64,000 nucleotides of DNA from Lentibacillus sp. JNUCC-1 (GTDB taxonomy: Bacteria > Bacillota > Bacilli > Bacillales > Amphibacillaceae). Shown one piece after another: positions 1-7,748 of the stretch. Every line of letters starts with the position of its first letter. Within the stretch, counting starts at the first letter, position 1. The DNA lies in NCBI RefSeq assembly GCF_009741735.1, contig NZ_WHOH01000001.1, positions 1,488,001 to 1,552,000 of the forward strand, written 5' to 3'. The notes under the pieces are model-generated. The model was not told the DNA's origin. It worked only from the letters and a program-made list of their open reading frames with translations, and did no database searches. A program made the position numbers and the translations under genes.

Positions 1-279
1 ACAGATACGCCTGACGTCTTAAAAGAGTATGTGAGCAATTATGCGGTGGACCTGAGCAATTGGCATTTTTTAACCGGATACGCGTTTGAAGAGATTCAAA
101 AGCTTTCCAACACGTCTTTTAAAGCTGCCCTGGAAGACGGCGGCCCTGAGGAACATGAATTGATCCACAGCACCGCCTTCTACCTAGTCAACCCCGAAGG
201 AGAAGTCGTAAAAAAATACGAAGGCATGACCACACAAGGCATAAAATCAATCACACAAGACCTAAAAAAAGTCCTATAG
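1..279 (+). CDS. SCO1/SenC-family copper chaperone, C-terminal part (5' end outside window)
   Basis: The reading frame is open from base 1 with no start needed, so this is the tail of a gene that begins upstream. The visible 92 residues end a thioredoxin-like fold: a histidine just before the AFYLVNPEGEV strand is the place where SCO proteins carry their metal-ligand His, followed by the usual YEG and a C-terminal helix. SCO/SenC proteins deliver copper to the CuA site of cytochrome oxidase at the outer face of the membrane. The N-terminal anchor and the CxxxC motif lie outside the window, so the family call rests on the C-terminal pattern only. Confidence 0.75.
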   Translation, partial: TDTPDVLKEYVSNYAVDLSNWHFLTGYAFEEIQKLSNTSFKAALEDGGPEEHELIHSTAFYLVNPEGEVVKKYEGMTTQGIKSITQDLKKVL

Positions 280-311
280 AGCAAGCCCAAAAGCAGAGAT
301 GACCTAGAGCG

Positions 312-353
312 GTGCCTGTCACTTCCCGAATTTTGTCAATAATTGTCGAATGG
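312..353. repeat. Dispersed repeat containing CTGTCACTTCCCGAATTT, copy 1
   Basis: About 40 bases starting GTGCCTGTCACTTCCCGAATT followed by TTGTC/GTCGAAT words. A second copy is at 1967-2008. Both are intergenic and lie next to gene ends. Function unknown. Confidence 0.6.
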
Positions 354-396
354 ACTTGGCGGGGGCGGTGTTACACGTGTAAGTCCGTTCTGCTCA

Positions 397-405
397 TGAT
401 ATAAT
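397..405 (+). promoter_or_regulatory. Extended -10 promoter of the candidate antitoxin RNA
   Basis: TG-a-TATAAT, a perfect extended -10 element, with no clear -35 box. It points rightward, towards the 3' end of the small toxin gene on the other strand, and no ORF follows. This suits a promoter for an untranslated antisense RNA. Confidence 0.55.
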
Positions 406-411
406 GCCAAT

Positions 412-567
412 AAGCATGGGGATGCAGCCCATGCAAAAAACCGGCTCACGTTGCAGCGTGAACCGGTTACAATAGACCAACCCCAAATTGAGGGGGAAGG
501 CACGTTGTAGGATGATCCCTCTCAAACGCTGTGCAAGGCATGAGAGGGATCATTTCTCGTTTTTAGC
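412..567 (+). ncRNA. Candidate antisense antitoxin RNA (RatA-like arrangement)
   Basis: Inferred transcript from the extended -10 at 397-405 to a strong hairpin (511-524 pairing with 541-554) followed by a T-rich stretch. It overlaps the last codons and the 3' untranslated region of the holin-like toxin on the minus strand, as RatA does with txpA and SR4 with bsrG. The ends are estimates; no transcript data are available. Confidence 0.5.
435..466 (-). terminator. Rho-independent terminator of the toxin mRNA
   Basis: Read on the minus strand, a hairpin with arms CCGG-T-TCACG and CGTGA-G-CCGG is followed by six T. It lies about 85 bases past the toxin stop codon, leaving a long 3' UTR for antisense pairing. 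Confidence 0.65.
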
Positions 568-633
568 CGACATGAGGACTGCGATCAACATGCCGAAAGA
601 GATCATCAGTGTCAGTACGTCGCTGATATCCAT
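550..633 (-). CDS. Holin-like type I toxin peptide, 27 aa
   Basis: Too short for ordinary ORF calling. The peptide begins MDISDVLTLMISFGMLIAVL and ends SAKNEK: a short polar head, one transmembrane helix containing the LMISFGMLI signature typical of the putative holin-like toxin family (Hol_Tox; TxpA/BsrG-like peptides), and a charged tail. A strong AGGAGGTG ribosome-binding site sits 6 bases before the ATG. Such peptides insert into the membrane and are silenced by an antisense RNA that pairs with the 3' part of the mRNA; the candidate RNA is at 412-567. The promoter appears to be an extended -10 (TG-a-TAAGAT on the minus strand near 720) with a LexA-type box just upstream. Family assignment is by recognition of the peptide pattern, not by a search. 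Confidence 0.75.
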   Translation of the reverse strand: MDISDVLTLMISFGMLIAVLMSAKNEK

Positions 634-731
634 TGGCACCACCTCCTGCTGCAGGGAGTCTCCCGCGGGGAAATTGCGTGCCTCGGCCCTCATGTGAAGC
701 GTATCTATTGTGAGTTTATCTTATCATAAAA

Positions 732-743
732 GAACACATGTTC
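732..743. promoter_or_regulatory. LexA/DinR-type SOS box upstream of the toxin
   Basis: GAACACATGTTC matches the Bacillus LexA core GAAC-N4-GTTC with a perfect dyad. It ends 8 bases upstream of the extended -10 TG-a-TAAGAT read leftward towards the toxin, a position where a bound repressor would block RNA polymerase. The same core sits on the -35 boxes of both Rpn genes in this window. Confidence 0.6.
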
Positions 744-835
744 CTATATTTTTAACTAAAAAAGACTAGAATCGTTCTGGAGACCCAGGTCAGGTACAAT
801 CGAACTAAAAAGGTTATTGAGAGGAGGCGACGGGT

Positions 836-964
836 ATGGAAGAAGAAGTCGGTGTCTGTGTCAGCTGTGGTAAAACCGTTTACTGTCGGGATGGTTTTTT
901 GGATGGGGTGGTGACGGAAAATCATGAGCTTTATTGTTTTGAATGTGTTGATGAGAACACATAA
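836..964 (+). CDS. Small double-CxxC protein, 42 aa
   Basis: ATG preceded by GAGGAGG at good spacing. The 42-residue acidic protein has CVSC near residue 9 and CFEC near residue 35, the spacing of a small zinc ribbon. A bidirectional terminator follows directly. No family is recognised with certainty; small zinc-ribbon proteins of this size are common and uncharacterised in Bacillaceae. The RBS, cysteine pattern and terminator together support a real gene. Confidence 0.65.
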   Translation: MEEEVGVCVSCGKTVYCRDGFLDGVVTENHELYCFECVDENT

Positions 965-1011
965 AAAACAATCCCCAAAGTGACTGTTAAAATCATTAAG
1001 GGATTGTTTTT
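965..1011. terminator. Bidirectional terminator between convergent genes
   Basis: AAAAACAATCCC (965-976) pairs with GGGATTGTTTTT (1000-1011) across a loop of about 23 bases. Runs of A and T flank it, so it can serve both the small CxxC gene and the leftward formate/nitrite channel gene. Confidence 0.7.
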
Positions 1012-1024
1012 CCAGTAAGGCGGG

Positions 1025-1897
1025 CTAGCTGTCATTTTTCTTATCAAGCTTGGTCTGTATTTCATCTTTATACGCGAATGAGAACAGCAGCGATACCAGA
1101 ATTGCACCGCCAATCAGGTTGCCGATACTGGCTGGCAGGAGGTTCAGGAAGATATACTCGTACCACGTGTAATCATCTGTTGCGAGAAATCCCATACTGA
1201 AGTATCCCATATTCGCCGCACTGTGTTGGAAGTTACCAGCAACGAACAGGATTACCGGGAAAATGGTACCCAGGAACTTGCCAGTGATATCACGTGCTGC
1301 AGTGGTAAGAAACGCTGCCATCCCAATCAGCCAGTTGGCCAATATTCCCGAAATGAGCACTTCAAACCACCCAATCCATCCATGTTCAATGAATTTCATT
1401 TTGTGGCTGAGATATTCTGAAAGCTCAGGGTAAAAGCTCGGGGATAAAGACCCCGATAATTCTATGAGAATGGCTACAGCAAGTGCGCCAATGATATTCC
1501 CAACGTAAGCTGTCAGCCAGAATTTGTAGATGTTTTGGCTTCGAAGCCCGCTTTTGTTAAACAAATAGGAGGGAAGAAGCACGTTAATTTCCGTAAATAA
1601 AACCGATCCCGAAATGAAGACCATAGCGTAAGCAGACGCAAATCCAATTCCGGACATTAAATAGTAATAACCTTTCACATCAATCCCTGTTGCCAGCAAA
1701 ATGGAAAACAGGGCACCAAACGTCATAAACGAGCCTGCTGTAAAAGCCAGCAGAAACTTGGCCAAAGGCTTCTGGTATAAGTGTTCCCTGCCTTTTTCAC
1801 CGAACTCGTCCACAATCTGAGCCGGAATATAAAACTGCCGGTCAGGCTGATGCGTCTTATCCGGATTCGCCTGCTCCTTATTTTGATTCTCATCCAT
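1025..1897 (-). CDS. Formate/nitrite transporter (FNT) family channel
   Basis: A 290-residue membrane protein with about six hydrophobic segments, beginning MDENQNKEQ and carrying the FNT pattern (AFTAGSFMTFGALF; GIGFASAYAMVFISGSVLFTE; a lysine-poor pore). FNT proteins form pentameric channels for formate, nitrite or related small anions. The ORF opens further upstream (1966), but the ATG at 1897 follows GGAGGTG by 8 bases and gives the usual family length. Which anion it carries cannot be told here; a formamidase and a formaldehyde dehydrogenase, both formate producers, lie 12-14 kb away. Confidence 0.85.
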   Translation of the reverse strand: MDENQNKEQANPDKTHQPDRQFYIPAQIVDEFGEKGREHLYQKPLAKFLLAFTAGSFMTFGALFSILLATGIDVKGYYYLMSGIGFASAYAMVFISGSVLFTEINVLLPSYLFNKSGLRSQNIYKFWLTAYVGNIIGALAVAILIELSGSLSPSFYPELSEYLSHKMKFIEHGWIGWFEVLISGILANWLIGMAAFLTTAARDITGKFLGTIFPVILFVAGNFQHSAANMGYFSMGFLATDDYTWYEYIFLNLLPASIGNLIGGAILVSLLFSFAYKDEIQTKLDKKNDS

Positions 1898-1966
1898 AGT
1901 GCATTCACCTCCATTTTTTCTTTCATACCCCTTCAACCACAACTTTAATCCAACGACTGTCGACAA

Positions 1967-2008
1967 GTGCCTGTCACTTCCCGAATTTGCTCGAATTTTG
2001 TCGAATGA
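1967..2008. repeat. Dispersed repeat containing CTGTCACTTCCCGAATTT, copy 2
   Basis: Second copy of the element at 312-353, starting GTGCCTGTCACTTCCCGAATT and ending in TTTGTCGAATG. It occupies the divergent gap between the FNT gene and the DUF4317 gene. Confidence 0.6.
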
Positions 2009-2123
2009 AAGGCATCATGGCTTCTGTGGAAAGTTACGCGCCAAATCCTTATCCCGTGTCTGGTTTCTGTATGATAGAATAAGAGAATGTGCTTTGATCA
2101 CGGAACGAGGAGTGGAATGGATT

Positions 2124-3319
2124 TTGAATAAGAAAGATATTGCCGACATTCGTAAACAGTTTAAACTCAATAATGATTTGCTTAAGATACATGACATTTT
2201 TAACGTCTATATTATGAAAGAATCAAGCGAGGTTTATCACCAGCAAAGCACGTCGTTCGAATTGCTGGAAGACGAACAGAAAGAATTGTTCATGGCCAAC
2301 TTTAAAAAGGTGCTGACAGGGCAGCTGGACCAGAAGCTGTTTGAACTGAAATTTCAGCGTGATGTTGAGGACAGCAGTCAGCTGATCCTCCATCAGGGAC
2401 TCTTAAGCGACGACCGGGAAGCCTGGACCGATGAGATGCTCCGGCTCGTTGAAAAAATGCTCACTGACAAGCAGTACGACATGGATGTGGTCTTGACATT
2501 TATCCGCGGGAGTACATGAAACCCATGAAGCGCCGCAATGACGAGGCGGAGGAAAGTGAGCGCGATGCGGTCTATTCCCATCCGTTTATTTTGTGCAGCA
2601 TGAATCAGACGCAGGACCCCAAGAAAGAGTTGCTGTTTGATTATGTGGAAAAAGAATTTAAGTACAATATCGTCGTTGACCCAATTATTAACCTGAAAGC
2701 CCCGATGTCCGGATTTCTCTTCCCGGCGGTCACCGGGGGCACGTCTGATGTAAATCATGTGTTGTTTTCAGCAGGAAAAGCGAATGAATTGGACTATCAT
2801 CTGATCGAAAACGTACTGAACGCAGAAGATGTGATGACAGCAGAAGAGGATAAGTTCGTATTTGAAGAGATTGTCAGAGATGTTACGGGCGACCGGATGA
2901 ACACAGAGACGCTCTACAACGTGTACGATGAAATCTACCGCGTCATGGAGGAAAGTGAAGAGAATGAGGAGGACGATTCCAAGCTTGATGGCAAAGACAT
3001 GGAAATGGTCCTGAGGAATAGCGGTGTTAAGGACGTCAGCTCCGAAAAGGTCGAGTCTGCGATTAAACGTGTGACAGATGACGAGCAGTATGAGCTTAAG
3101 GCCAACAATATCGTGCCGAAATACACTTCCAAGTCGATCAAAATTCAGACCAAGGTGGCTGATATTAAAGTAAGCCCCCAGGACTTAAGATTCCTTCGTC
3201 AGGTCCATGTGAACGGGAAGCTGTGTTTAATGATCGAAGTTGAGGAAAACACGGTAATTGAGGGTTTTGAGATGATTCCGGAAGTGCTTTTTGAAAAGGT
3301 GAAAGAGGATACGGAGTGA
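2124..3319 (+). pseudogene. DUF4317-family protein, split by one missing base (probably intact in reality)
   Basis: The family start pattern MNKKDIADIRKQFKLNNDLL is seen if the TTG at 2124 is the start; a GAGGAG box lies about 10 bases upstream. The first frame ends after VLTFIRGST at 2519. The rest of the protein (from YMKPMKRRND on, to 3319) continues in the next frame. Adding one G to the GGG at 2508-2510 restores VLTFIRGEYMKP and a single protein of about 398 residues, the expected length. DUF4317 proteins are Bacillales proteins of unknown function. Sequence on both sides of the break is well conserved, which argues for a base-calling error or a very recent mutation. Confidence 0.75.
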
Positions 3320-3325
3320 GCTAGG

Positions 3326-3465
3326 GGCTTGCATGACAGAGAGTGCGCGTGCAAGTCCGGTGCTGGCTGAGTGTGCATATCCGAGAATGCATGTGCATTT
3401 CTTAAAACAAAGGTGCGAATCCGAGAATGTGCGTGCATAACTCGAAATGGACGTGCATATGCGGT
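3326..3465. repeat. Degenerate 20-nt-period array, TGCATAT family (family I), weakest copy
   Basis: Six or seven units spaced by about 20 bases, each with a GTGCATAT, GTGCGAAT or GTGCATAA core followed by words such as CCGAGAATG. It lies between the 3' ends of convergent genes (DUF4317 and the gene at 3504). Better conserved copies are at 14239 and 17961. Confidence 0.6.
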
Positions 3466-3503
3466 ACCAACCAAGTGAAGTGCCGCATACCTCATACCCC
3501 GTC

Positions 3504-3890
3504 CTAATCAAATTTGAGCGGGTACTTGTCTGATTCTGATAACTCTCCTGTTTTAATCAGCTTCCGCTCAATTTGTCTAAAATACATGTTATACACCCGT
3601 TCATTATAATAGTGGTGCTCTTTGTCGCGCACAATTTCAGTAGCAAAAACAGCACCAATTTCTGTTTTGACTTCAGCAAAACGATCCACATCGTCTCCAT
3701 AAATGTTGAAGATCTGATCAATCCTTCCACCTTGTGGGCCTTTGCCAGGTGTGGTCTTCACGGCTTCTAGATATTCTATATCTATGTCATATTGTTCATT
3801 AAAATATTTAACTAAGTCCTTACCACTTTTACCCAAAGGCAGGGCAAAATCAGGCCAAACACAGCATGCAAACTTTTGTTTATTGAGCAT
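3504..3890 (-). CDS. Uncharacterised protein, 128 aa
   Basis: The ATG at 3890 follows AAGGAGAT by 7 bases. The protein starts MLNKQKFACCVWPDFALPLG, is soluble and mixed in charge, and has a GKGPQGGRIDQIF segment in the middle followed by an acidic FAEVKTEIG stretch. No family is recognised. It stands alone between convergent and divergent neighbours, so context gives no function. Confidence 0.6.
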   Translation of the reverse strand: MLNKQKFACCVWPDFALPLGKSGKDLVKYFNEQYDIDIEYLEAVKTTPGKGPQGGRIDQIFNIYGDDVDRFAEVKTEIGAVFATEIVRDKEHHYYNERVYNMYFRQIERKLIKTGELSESDKYPLKFD

Positions 3891-4107
3891 GGAAATATCT
3901 CCTTTTGAAAAAAGATTTCAACCGTTTCTATTTTAAGTATACGTTTAATAAGAGCCGATCAAAAATGTTTTGTTTGAAACAACAATCAGACGCCTACCTC
4001 AATAAAAGACGCATCTCAAACTTAAATTTTTGCTGTCAATGCCCTCTAGCTTTGTTACTATATTCGTATAGCATTTTTGGTGGATATTTTAGCAAAGTGG
4101 GGGTTTG

Positions 4108-4821
4108 ATGAAAAAAATTAAATTCGGTATGGTGTACGAAATTTTTCTGGCTACAATGGTGATCCTATCTTTGGTGCTGGACTTGCCATCAACTGAAGGG
4201 GCCATCTTTGACTGGGTGATCTGGCTTATTTTCTTTATAGATTATTCGGTTCGGTTTTTCAATAGCGACAACAAGTGGGCGTACTTTAAGAGTCATCCAC
4301 TGGAGTTTATCGCCATACTGCCATTGGATCAAATTCTTCGTATGGCCCGGTTTGTGAGGATTTTCAGAATCCTGAGGTTGCTGATGATCATGAACAGACG
4401 GACATTATTTCTTGATCAGTTTTTGAAAAAGTATATGATTGATCGCTTCATTATTGTTATCATGGTGTTGCTGTTTTTAATTGCGCTACCCATGAGGATC
4501 ATTGAGCCGAGCTTCCACACATACGGGGATGCGCTGTGGTGGGCAATTGTTACAATGACAACGGTTGGCTACGGCGATTTGTCACCGGAAACCCCAGTTG
4601 GAAGGCTGATTGCGAGTGTGCTGATGATTGCAGGCATTGGTGTAATCGGTCTTGTGACAGGGACCATTGCATCTATATTCACCAGCAACAAGGATGACAA
4701 ACTGCCCCAGGAACTGATCGATGTGAAGCAAATGATTGATACCTACCCCAATCTGGATGACGTGGACTATCAGTATATGATTGATAAACTGGGGAAAGCC
4801 AGAGGAGAACAGACCGATTAG
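4108..4821 (+). CDS. Voltage-gated K+ channel subunit (Kv-like, six TM)
   Basis: 237 residues with four N-terminal helices, an S4-like segment with regularly spaced arginines (ARFVRIFRILR, about residues 80-90), then S5, a pore helix and the selectivity filter TVGYGD (about 152-157) and S6. The C-terminal tail of about 40 residues has no RCK/TrkA domain. This is the architecture of small prokaryotic voltage-gated potassium channels. ATG 4108 is chosen over the in-frame TTG one codon before it. A monocistronic gene closed by the terminator at 4872. Confidence 0.88.
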   Translation: MKKIKFGMVYEIFLATMVILSLVLDLPSTEGAIFDWVIWLIFFIDYSVRFFNSDNKWAYFKSHPLEFIAILPLDQILRMARFVRIFRILRLLMIMNRRTLFLDQFLKKYMIDRFIIVIMVLLFLIALPMRIIEPSFHTYGDALWWAIVTMTTVGYGDLSPETPVGRLIASVLMIAGIGVIGLVTGTIASIFTSNKDDKLPQELIDVKQMIDTYPNLDDVDYQYMIDKLGKARGEQTD

Positions 4822-4871
4822 AATTTTGATGATATAAGGGAACGAGGAGGCAGAGTCCTCCTGTAGGGAAT

Positions 4872-4913
4872 ACCAGGCTCAGCTGATCATCAGTTAAGCC
4901 TGGTTTTATTTTA
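4872..4913 (+). terminator. Terminator after the K+ channel gene
   Basis: ACCAGGCT (4872-4879) pairs with AGCCTGGT (4897-4904), with extra pairing in the loop, followed by TTTTATTTT. It overlaps the stop region of the convergent Rpn gene. Confidence 0.7.
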
Positions 4914-5809
4914 TCGTTTTAATGCTTCTATTTCATCATGGCTCAAACCGGTTACTTTGATTATGAAATCAATTGGAGATCCTTCTCGCAACATCGAAGC
5001 CGCCACTTCTTTCTTTCCCATTTCCTTCCCAATCTCTTCTCCAATACGCTTCCCTTTCTCCTCATAGGAAATCGGCAATTCCATAATCTTCTCCATATCC
5101 GGCGAATGCTTAACCTTTTCCATGACCATCTCCTCCTCCTTTTCACTTAATGACAGATATCTATCAAAAAATCCATAAATCAAACGCATCTTAGCTGGAT
5201 TCAGTTCCATCTTAGACATCATACGTAAAAATTCAAATTTAACTTGTGTTCTCTCCTTTTCCGTGTAACCCATTTTGCTTAACAAAGCTGCTGCAGCCGG
5301 ATTATTGGACTTGATAAAATCACGCCAGTTTGTTTGCTTTAATGGAAGTGTGAGAAAGTTAAACGTAAGGACATGAAAGAAAGGGAATGTCATATGAAAT
5401 TCAGTCGGCTCCTCCCGCTTATGGTCATAGCTGAACACAGCGATCGGGACAATCGGTTTGCGGTATTTATTGTAAGCATACTAAAATAATGATACATGCG
5501 TTCACGAAAGTTGGATTGGGTATAGCTTTGTGGTTCGACATGGATGATGAGAATAACATCTTCGTCCTTCAGCTTGGTTTCCATGACAATATCCAGTCGT
5601 CTGGTGTCGCCTTCGTGCAGATCAGTGAAGACTTCTTCAGAGATCGGACTGAGGTGGCGGAAATCGATGTTTTGGTGCACATCAGGAAAAAACGCTTCAA
5701 GAAACTCCTCGAAAAAAGTGTGGATCAGTTGCTTAAACAACAGGTCGTGGTGGTGGGCAGTATATGTGGTTTCGTCAGATCGTTCTCTGACACGTTCAAT
5801 TACTTGCAT
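4911..5809 (-). pseudogene. Rpn-family nuclease, copy 1, frameshifted
   Basis: Rpn/YhgA-type proteins are PD-(D/E)XK nucleases linked to recombination in E. coli. Residues 1-113 (MQVIERVRERSDETTYTAHH to HYFSML) carry the nuclease core: RRLDIVMETKL followed by IIHVEPQS, where D and E-x-Q are the expected catalytic positions. Near 5474 the frame breaks; the paralogue at 48312 has TGTATAGC where this copy has TGTAAGC, a loss of two bases that is not a homopolymer error. The downstream frame (about 5438-4911) gives the usual C-terminal part with a helical EEIGKEMGKKEVAASML tail, 8 residues longer than in copy 2. The promoter carries a LexA-type box (5866-5900). Confidence 0.8.
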
Positions 5810-5865
5810 TTTAACACATCCCTGAGGTGGAATGAAGTTATAACAAGATGTCTACTCTGAAAATT

Positions 5866-5900
5866 ACTATATCATATAACTTTAAAAAGAACAAGTGTTC
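5866..5900 (-). promoter_or_regulatory. Rpn copy 1 promoter with LexA-type box over the -35
   Basis: Minus strand: -35 TTGTTC, 17-base spacer, -10 TATAGT preceded by TG-a. The dyad GAACACTTGTTC (plus-strand 5889-5900) is a perfect GAAC-N4-GTTC LexA core, and its right arm is the -35 box. The second Rpn gene has the same dyad in the same position. Confidence 0.7.
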
Positions 5901-5929
5901 CTAAAAAGGATGAAAAGACAACCATTTTT

Positions 5930-6022
5930 CCGATATACCACATGAATTCGCCGATATATGGTCCGAAAACGCCGATATCCAACCTGGAATTTCCGATATC
6001 CGCACCAAAATTTCCGATATAA
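5930..6022. repeat. 21-nt-period array, CCGATAT family (family II)
   Basis: Five successive CCGATAT anchors spaced exactly 21 bases apart, with variable 14-base interiors ending GAATTCG, GAAAACG, GGAATTT or AAAATTT. It lies just 3' of menA and upstream of the Rpn promoter. Related arrays: 10084, 12668, 22559. Confidence 0.85.
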
Positions 6023-6077
6023 CTTAAGGGGTCGGTCACGAGACCCTTTTGGCGTGGGAGACCGGCCCCTCCTAAGT

Positions 6078-7004
6078 TCAACTGTACGGGATCAGCAAGG
6101 TAGCAGTTAGAAGCAAACCAAAGACCCAGTGGTGGCGGGCTGCCCATTTCATGCCGAGCTGCTGTTGCTTTTTGGAAGCATCAGGTGCGTATGATCGGTA
6201 CAACATCACGGCCACGGGGATCGCGCCTAAAACGAGCAATGAAACCACAGGCAGGCGCTGTAGCATGACAAGTACAATCACCACAAGATAAGGCACTGCC
6301 AGAAGAACGGCGAGCAATTTTACCGCACCAGATTTTCCGAGACGGTTTGCAAGCGTATTGCGGAAAAGACGGTCTTTTTCCAGGTCGCGGATGTTATTGG
6401 TTAAAATCATTGATGCGATGAGCGAGGCAAAAACCAATGACACGCCCAAGATGACGGCTGAAATCCGACCGCCTTGCACGGTAAATGCGATCAGCGTAAT
6501 CACGGGCCCGAGAAAAACTGCGGCTGTCAGCTCACCGAGACCTCTCGCAGCAAGTGAGCGCTTGCCGGCGGAATAGGCGTATCCGGCTGCCACGCCTGCT
6601 GCCCCTACAGCAATCAGCCAAACGCTTGTGACCGAGCCGAGCCAGATGCCGATGAATGCGGCGACGGTCATCATAACCCCGGCAATAATCGGCAAAGTGT
6701 GGTGTGCAGGCAAATGCTGTCCGGACATCGGTTCAGTTGTCCACTTCTCCTTATCCTGACCATTTTTAAAGTCAAAGTAATCATTCAGCAGATTGGTGGC
6801 GGCCTGAATCAGCAAAGCCCCAAACAAGACACCCAAGAACAATGAAAAATGAATCTCATGCTGCCATCCGGCGATTGCGGTACCTGCTAAAGCAGGGCTG
6901 ATCGTCCCGGAAAGTGTCAGCGGTCTAAATAGGGAAACCCAAGATTGTTTATAATAATATTGACCAAGGCTTCCTTCCTCCATATGAATCTTATTTATGC
7001 TCAT
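6078..7004 (-). CDS. menA: 1,4-dihydroxy-2-naphthoate polyprenyltransferase (MenA/UbiA family)
   Basis: 308 residues with about eight or nine hydrophobic helices. The first Asp-rich motif NLLNDYFDFKNGQD lies at about 71-84 and a second NNIRDLEKD in the middle; both bind Mg-diphosphate in UbiA prenyltransferases. MenA attaches the prenyl tail to DHNA in menaquinone synthesis in the membrane. The ORF is open 13 codons further upstream, but the ATG at 7004 has AAGGAGG at ideal spacing. It follows the CopD-like membrane gene at 7046 in the same direction with a 41-base gap, so they are probably co-transcribed. Confidence 0.85.
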   Translation of the reverse strand: MSINKIHMEEGSLGQYYYKQSWVSLFRPLTLSGTISPALAGTAIAGWQHEIHFSLFLGVLFGALLIQAATNLLNDYFDFKNGQDKEKWTTEPMSGQHLPAHHTLPIIAGVMMTVAAFIGIWLGSVTSVWLIAVGAAGVAAGYAYSAGKRSLAARGLGELTAAVFLGPVITLIAFTVQGGRISAVILGVSLVFASLIASMILTNNIRDLEKDRLFRNTLANRLGKSGAVKLLAVLLAVPYLVVIVLVMLQRLPVVSLLVLGAIPVAVMLYRSYAPDASKKQQQLGMKWAARHHWVFGLLLTATLLIPYS

Positions 7005-7045
7005 GACCAAAACCTCCTTATGAATTCCCTCCTCGGTCTGCACTT

Positions 7046-7552
7046 CTAAAGCGTCACCATCAAACCAATCAGCACGATAAACCCAACCACCTCTACACTT
7101 TCAAACAAAGCGATGGAAATCAGCCCCTTAATTAAAGGTGATTTAACCCCTTGATCCGCGTCTATCCACAGTTGATCATTTTTTAAAATACGCATGGCAT
7201 GACGAAAGCCGATCGATACGCCCCATAAAAGGGTGAAAATAGCTGTTAACAGGGCCGCTGCCCAAATATGGCCATAAGCTGTTCCAATAATATCATCCCA
7301 TTGTTTCAAGGGACCGAAGACTGTGCCGAGCAATATACCAGTGACAATCACGGCCGCGCCTGCCAATGTCAGCAAAAGATGCGCGTGTTTCATCACAAGA
7401 TAAAGCACACGTTGTTGTTCGCGATAGGCAAGCTTTCTGACAGCCGGAAACACACCCCAACCAACAAACAACACCCCACCGACCCATGCGATTGCCAGCA
7501 ATATATGCAGCCCGAGGACAACTTGTCGGACTTCCCACAATGTAAACGCCAT
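7046..7552 (-). CDS. CopD/DUF2269-like four-helix membrane protein
   Basis: 168 residues with four clear transmembrane helices. The first contains HILLAIAWVGGVLF with a conserved-looking His and Trp-Val-Gly-Gly, and a second His lies in the MKHAHLLL helix, a pattern shared with CopD-type and cytochrome-b561-like membrane proteins. Function not established; a haem- or copper-related role is possible. It sits upstream of menA in the same direction. An inverted repeat TTGACC-CA-GGTCAA at 7627-7640 lies upstream and could be an operator. Confidence 0.6.
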   Translation of the reverse strand: MAFTLWEVRQVVLGLHILLAIAWVGGVLFVGWGVFPAVRKLAYREQQRVLYLVMKHAHLLLTLAGAAVIVTGILLGTVFGPLKQWDDIIGTAYGHIWAAALLTAIFTLLWGVSIGFRHAMRILKNDQLWIDADQGVKSPLIKGLISIALFESVEVVGFIVLIGLMVTL

Positions 7553-7708
7553 AAAGCATCCCTTCTTTAAGCGGAATAGGTGTCAATCCTTTATCTACAT
7601 CGTACACCCGCGGAAGGGAACCGTAATTGACCCAGGTCAATTTTCAAGCGGAAATTCCGAGGAAATAAGTCAAGTGACACCTGGCTCTGTTCAAGATCCT
7701 TTGAGACA

Positions 7709-7744
7709 AAAAAAGGACCAGGGCAAATCACCCTTGGTCCTTCT
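7709..7744 (-). terminator. Terminator of the PTS/D-LDH operon
   Basis: Minus strand: AAGGACCAAGGG pairs with CCCTGGTCCTT around a short loop, then seven T. Confidence 0.8.
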
Positions 7745-7748
7745 CAAA

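Noticed and set aside
7627..7640. Inverted repeat TTGACC-CA-GGTCAA as an operator
   Set aside because: Suggestive but with no matching regulator, second copy at a promoter, or clear -10; mentioned only in the CopD-like entry.
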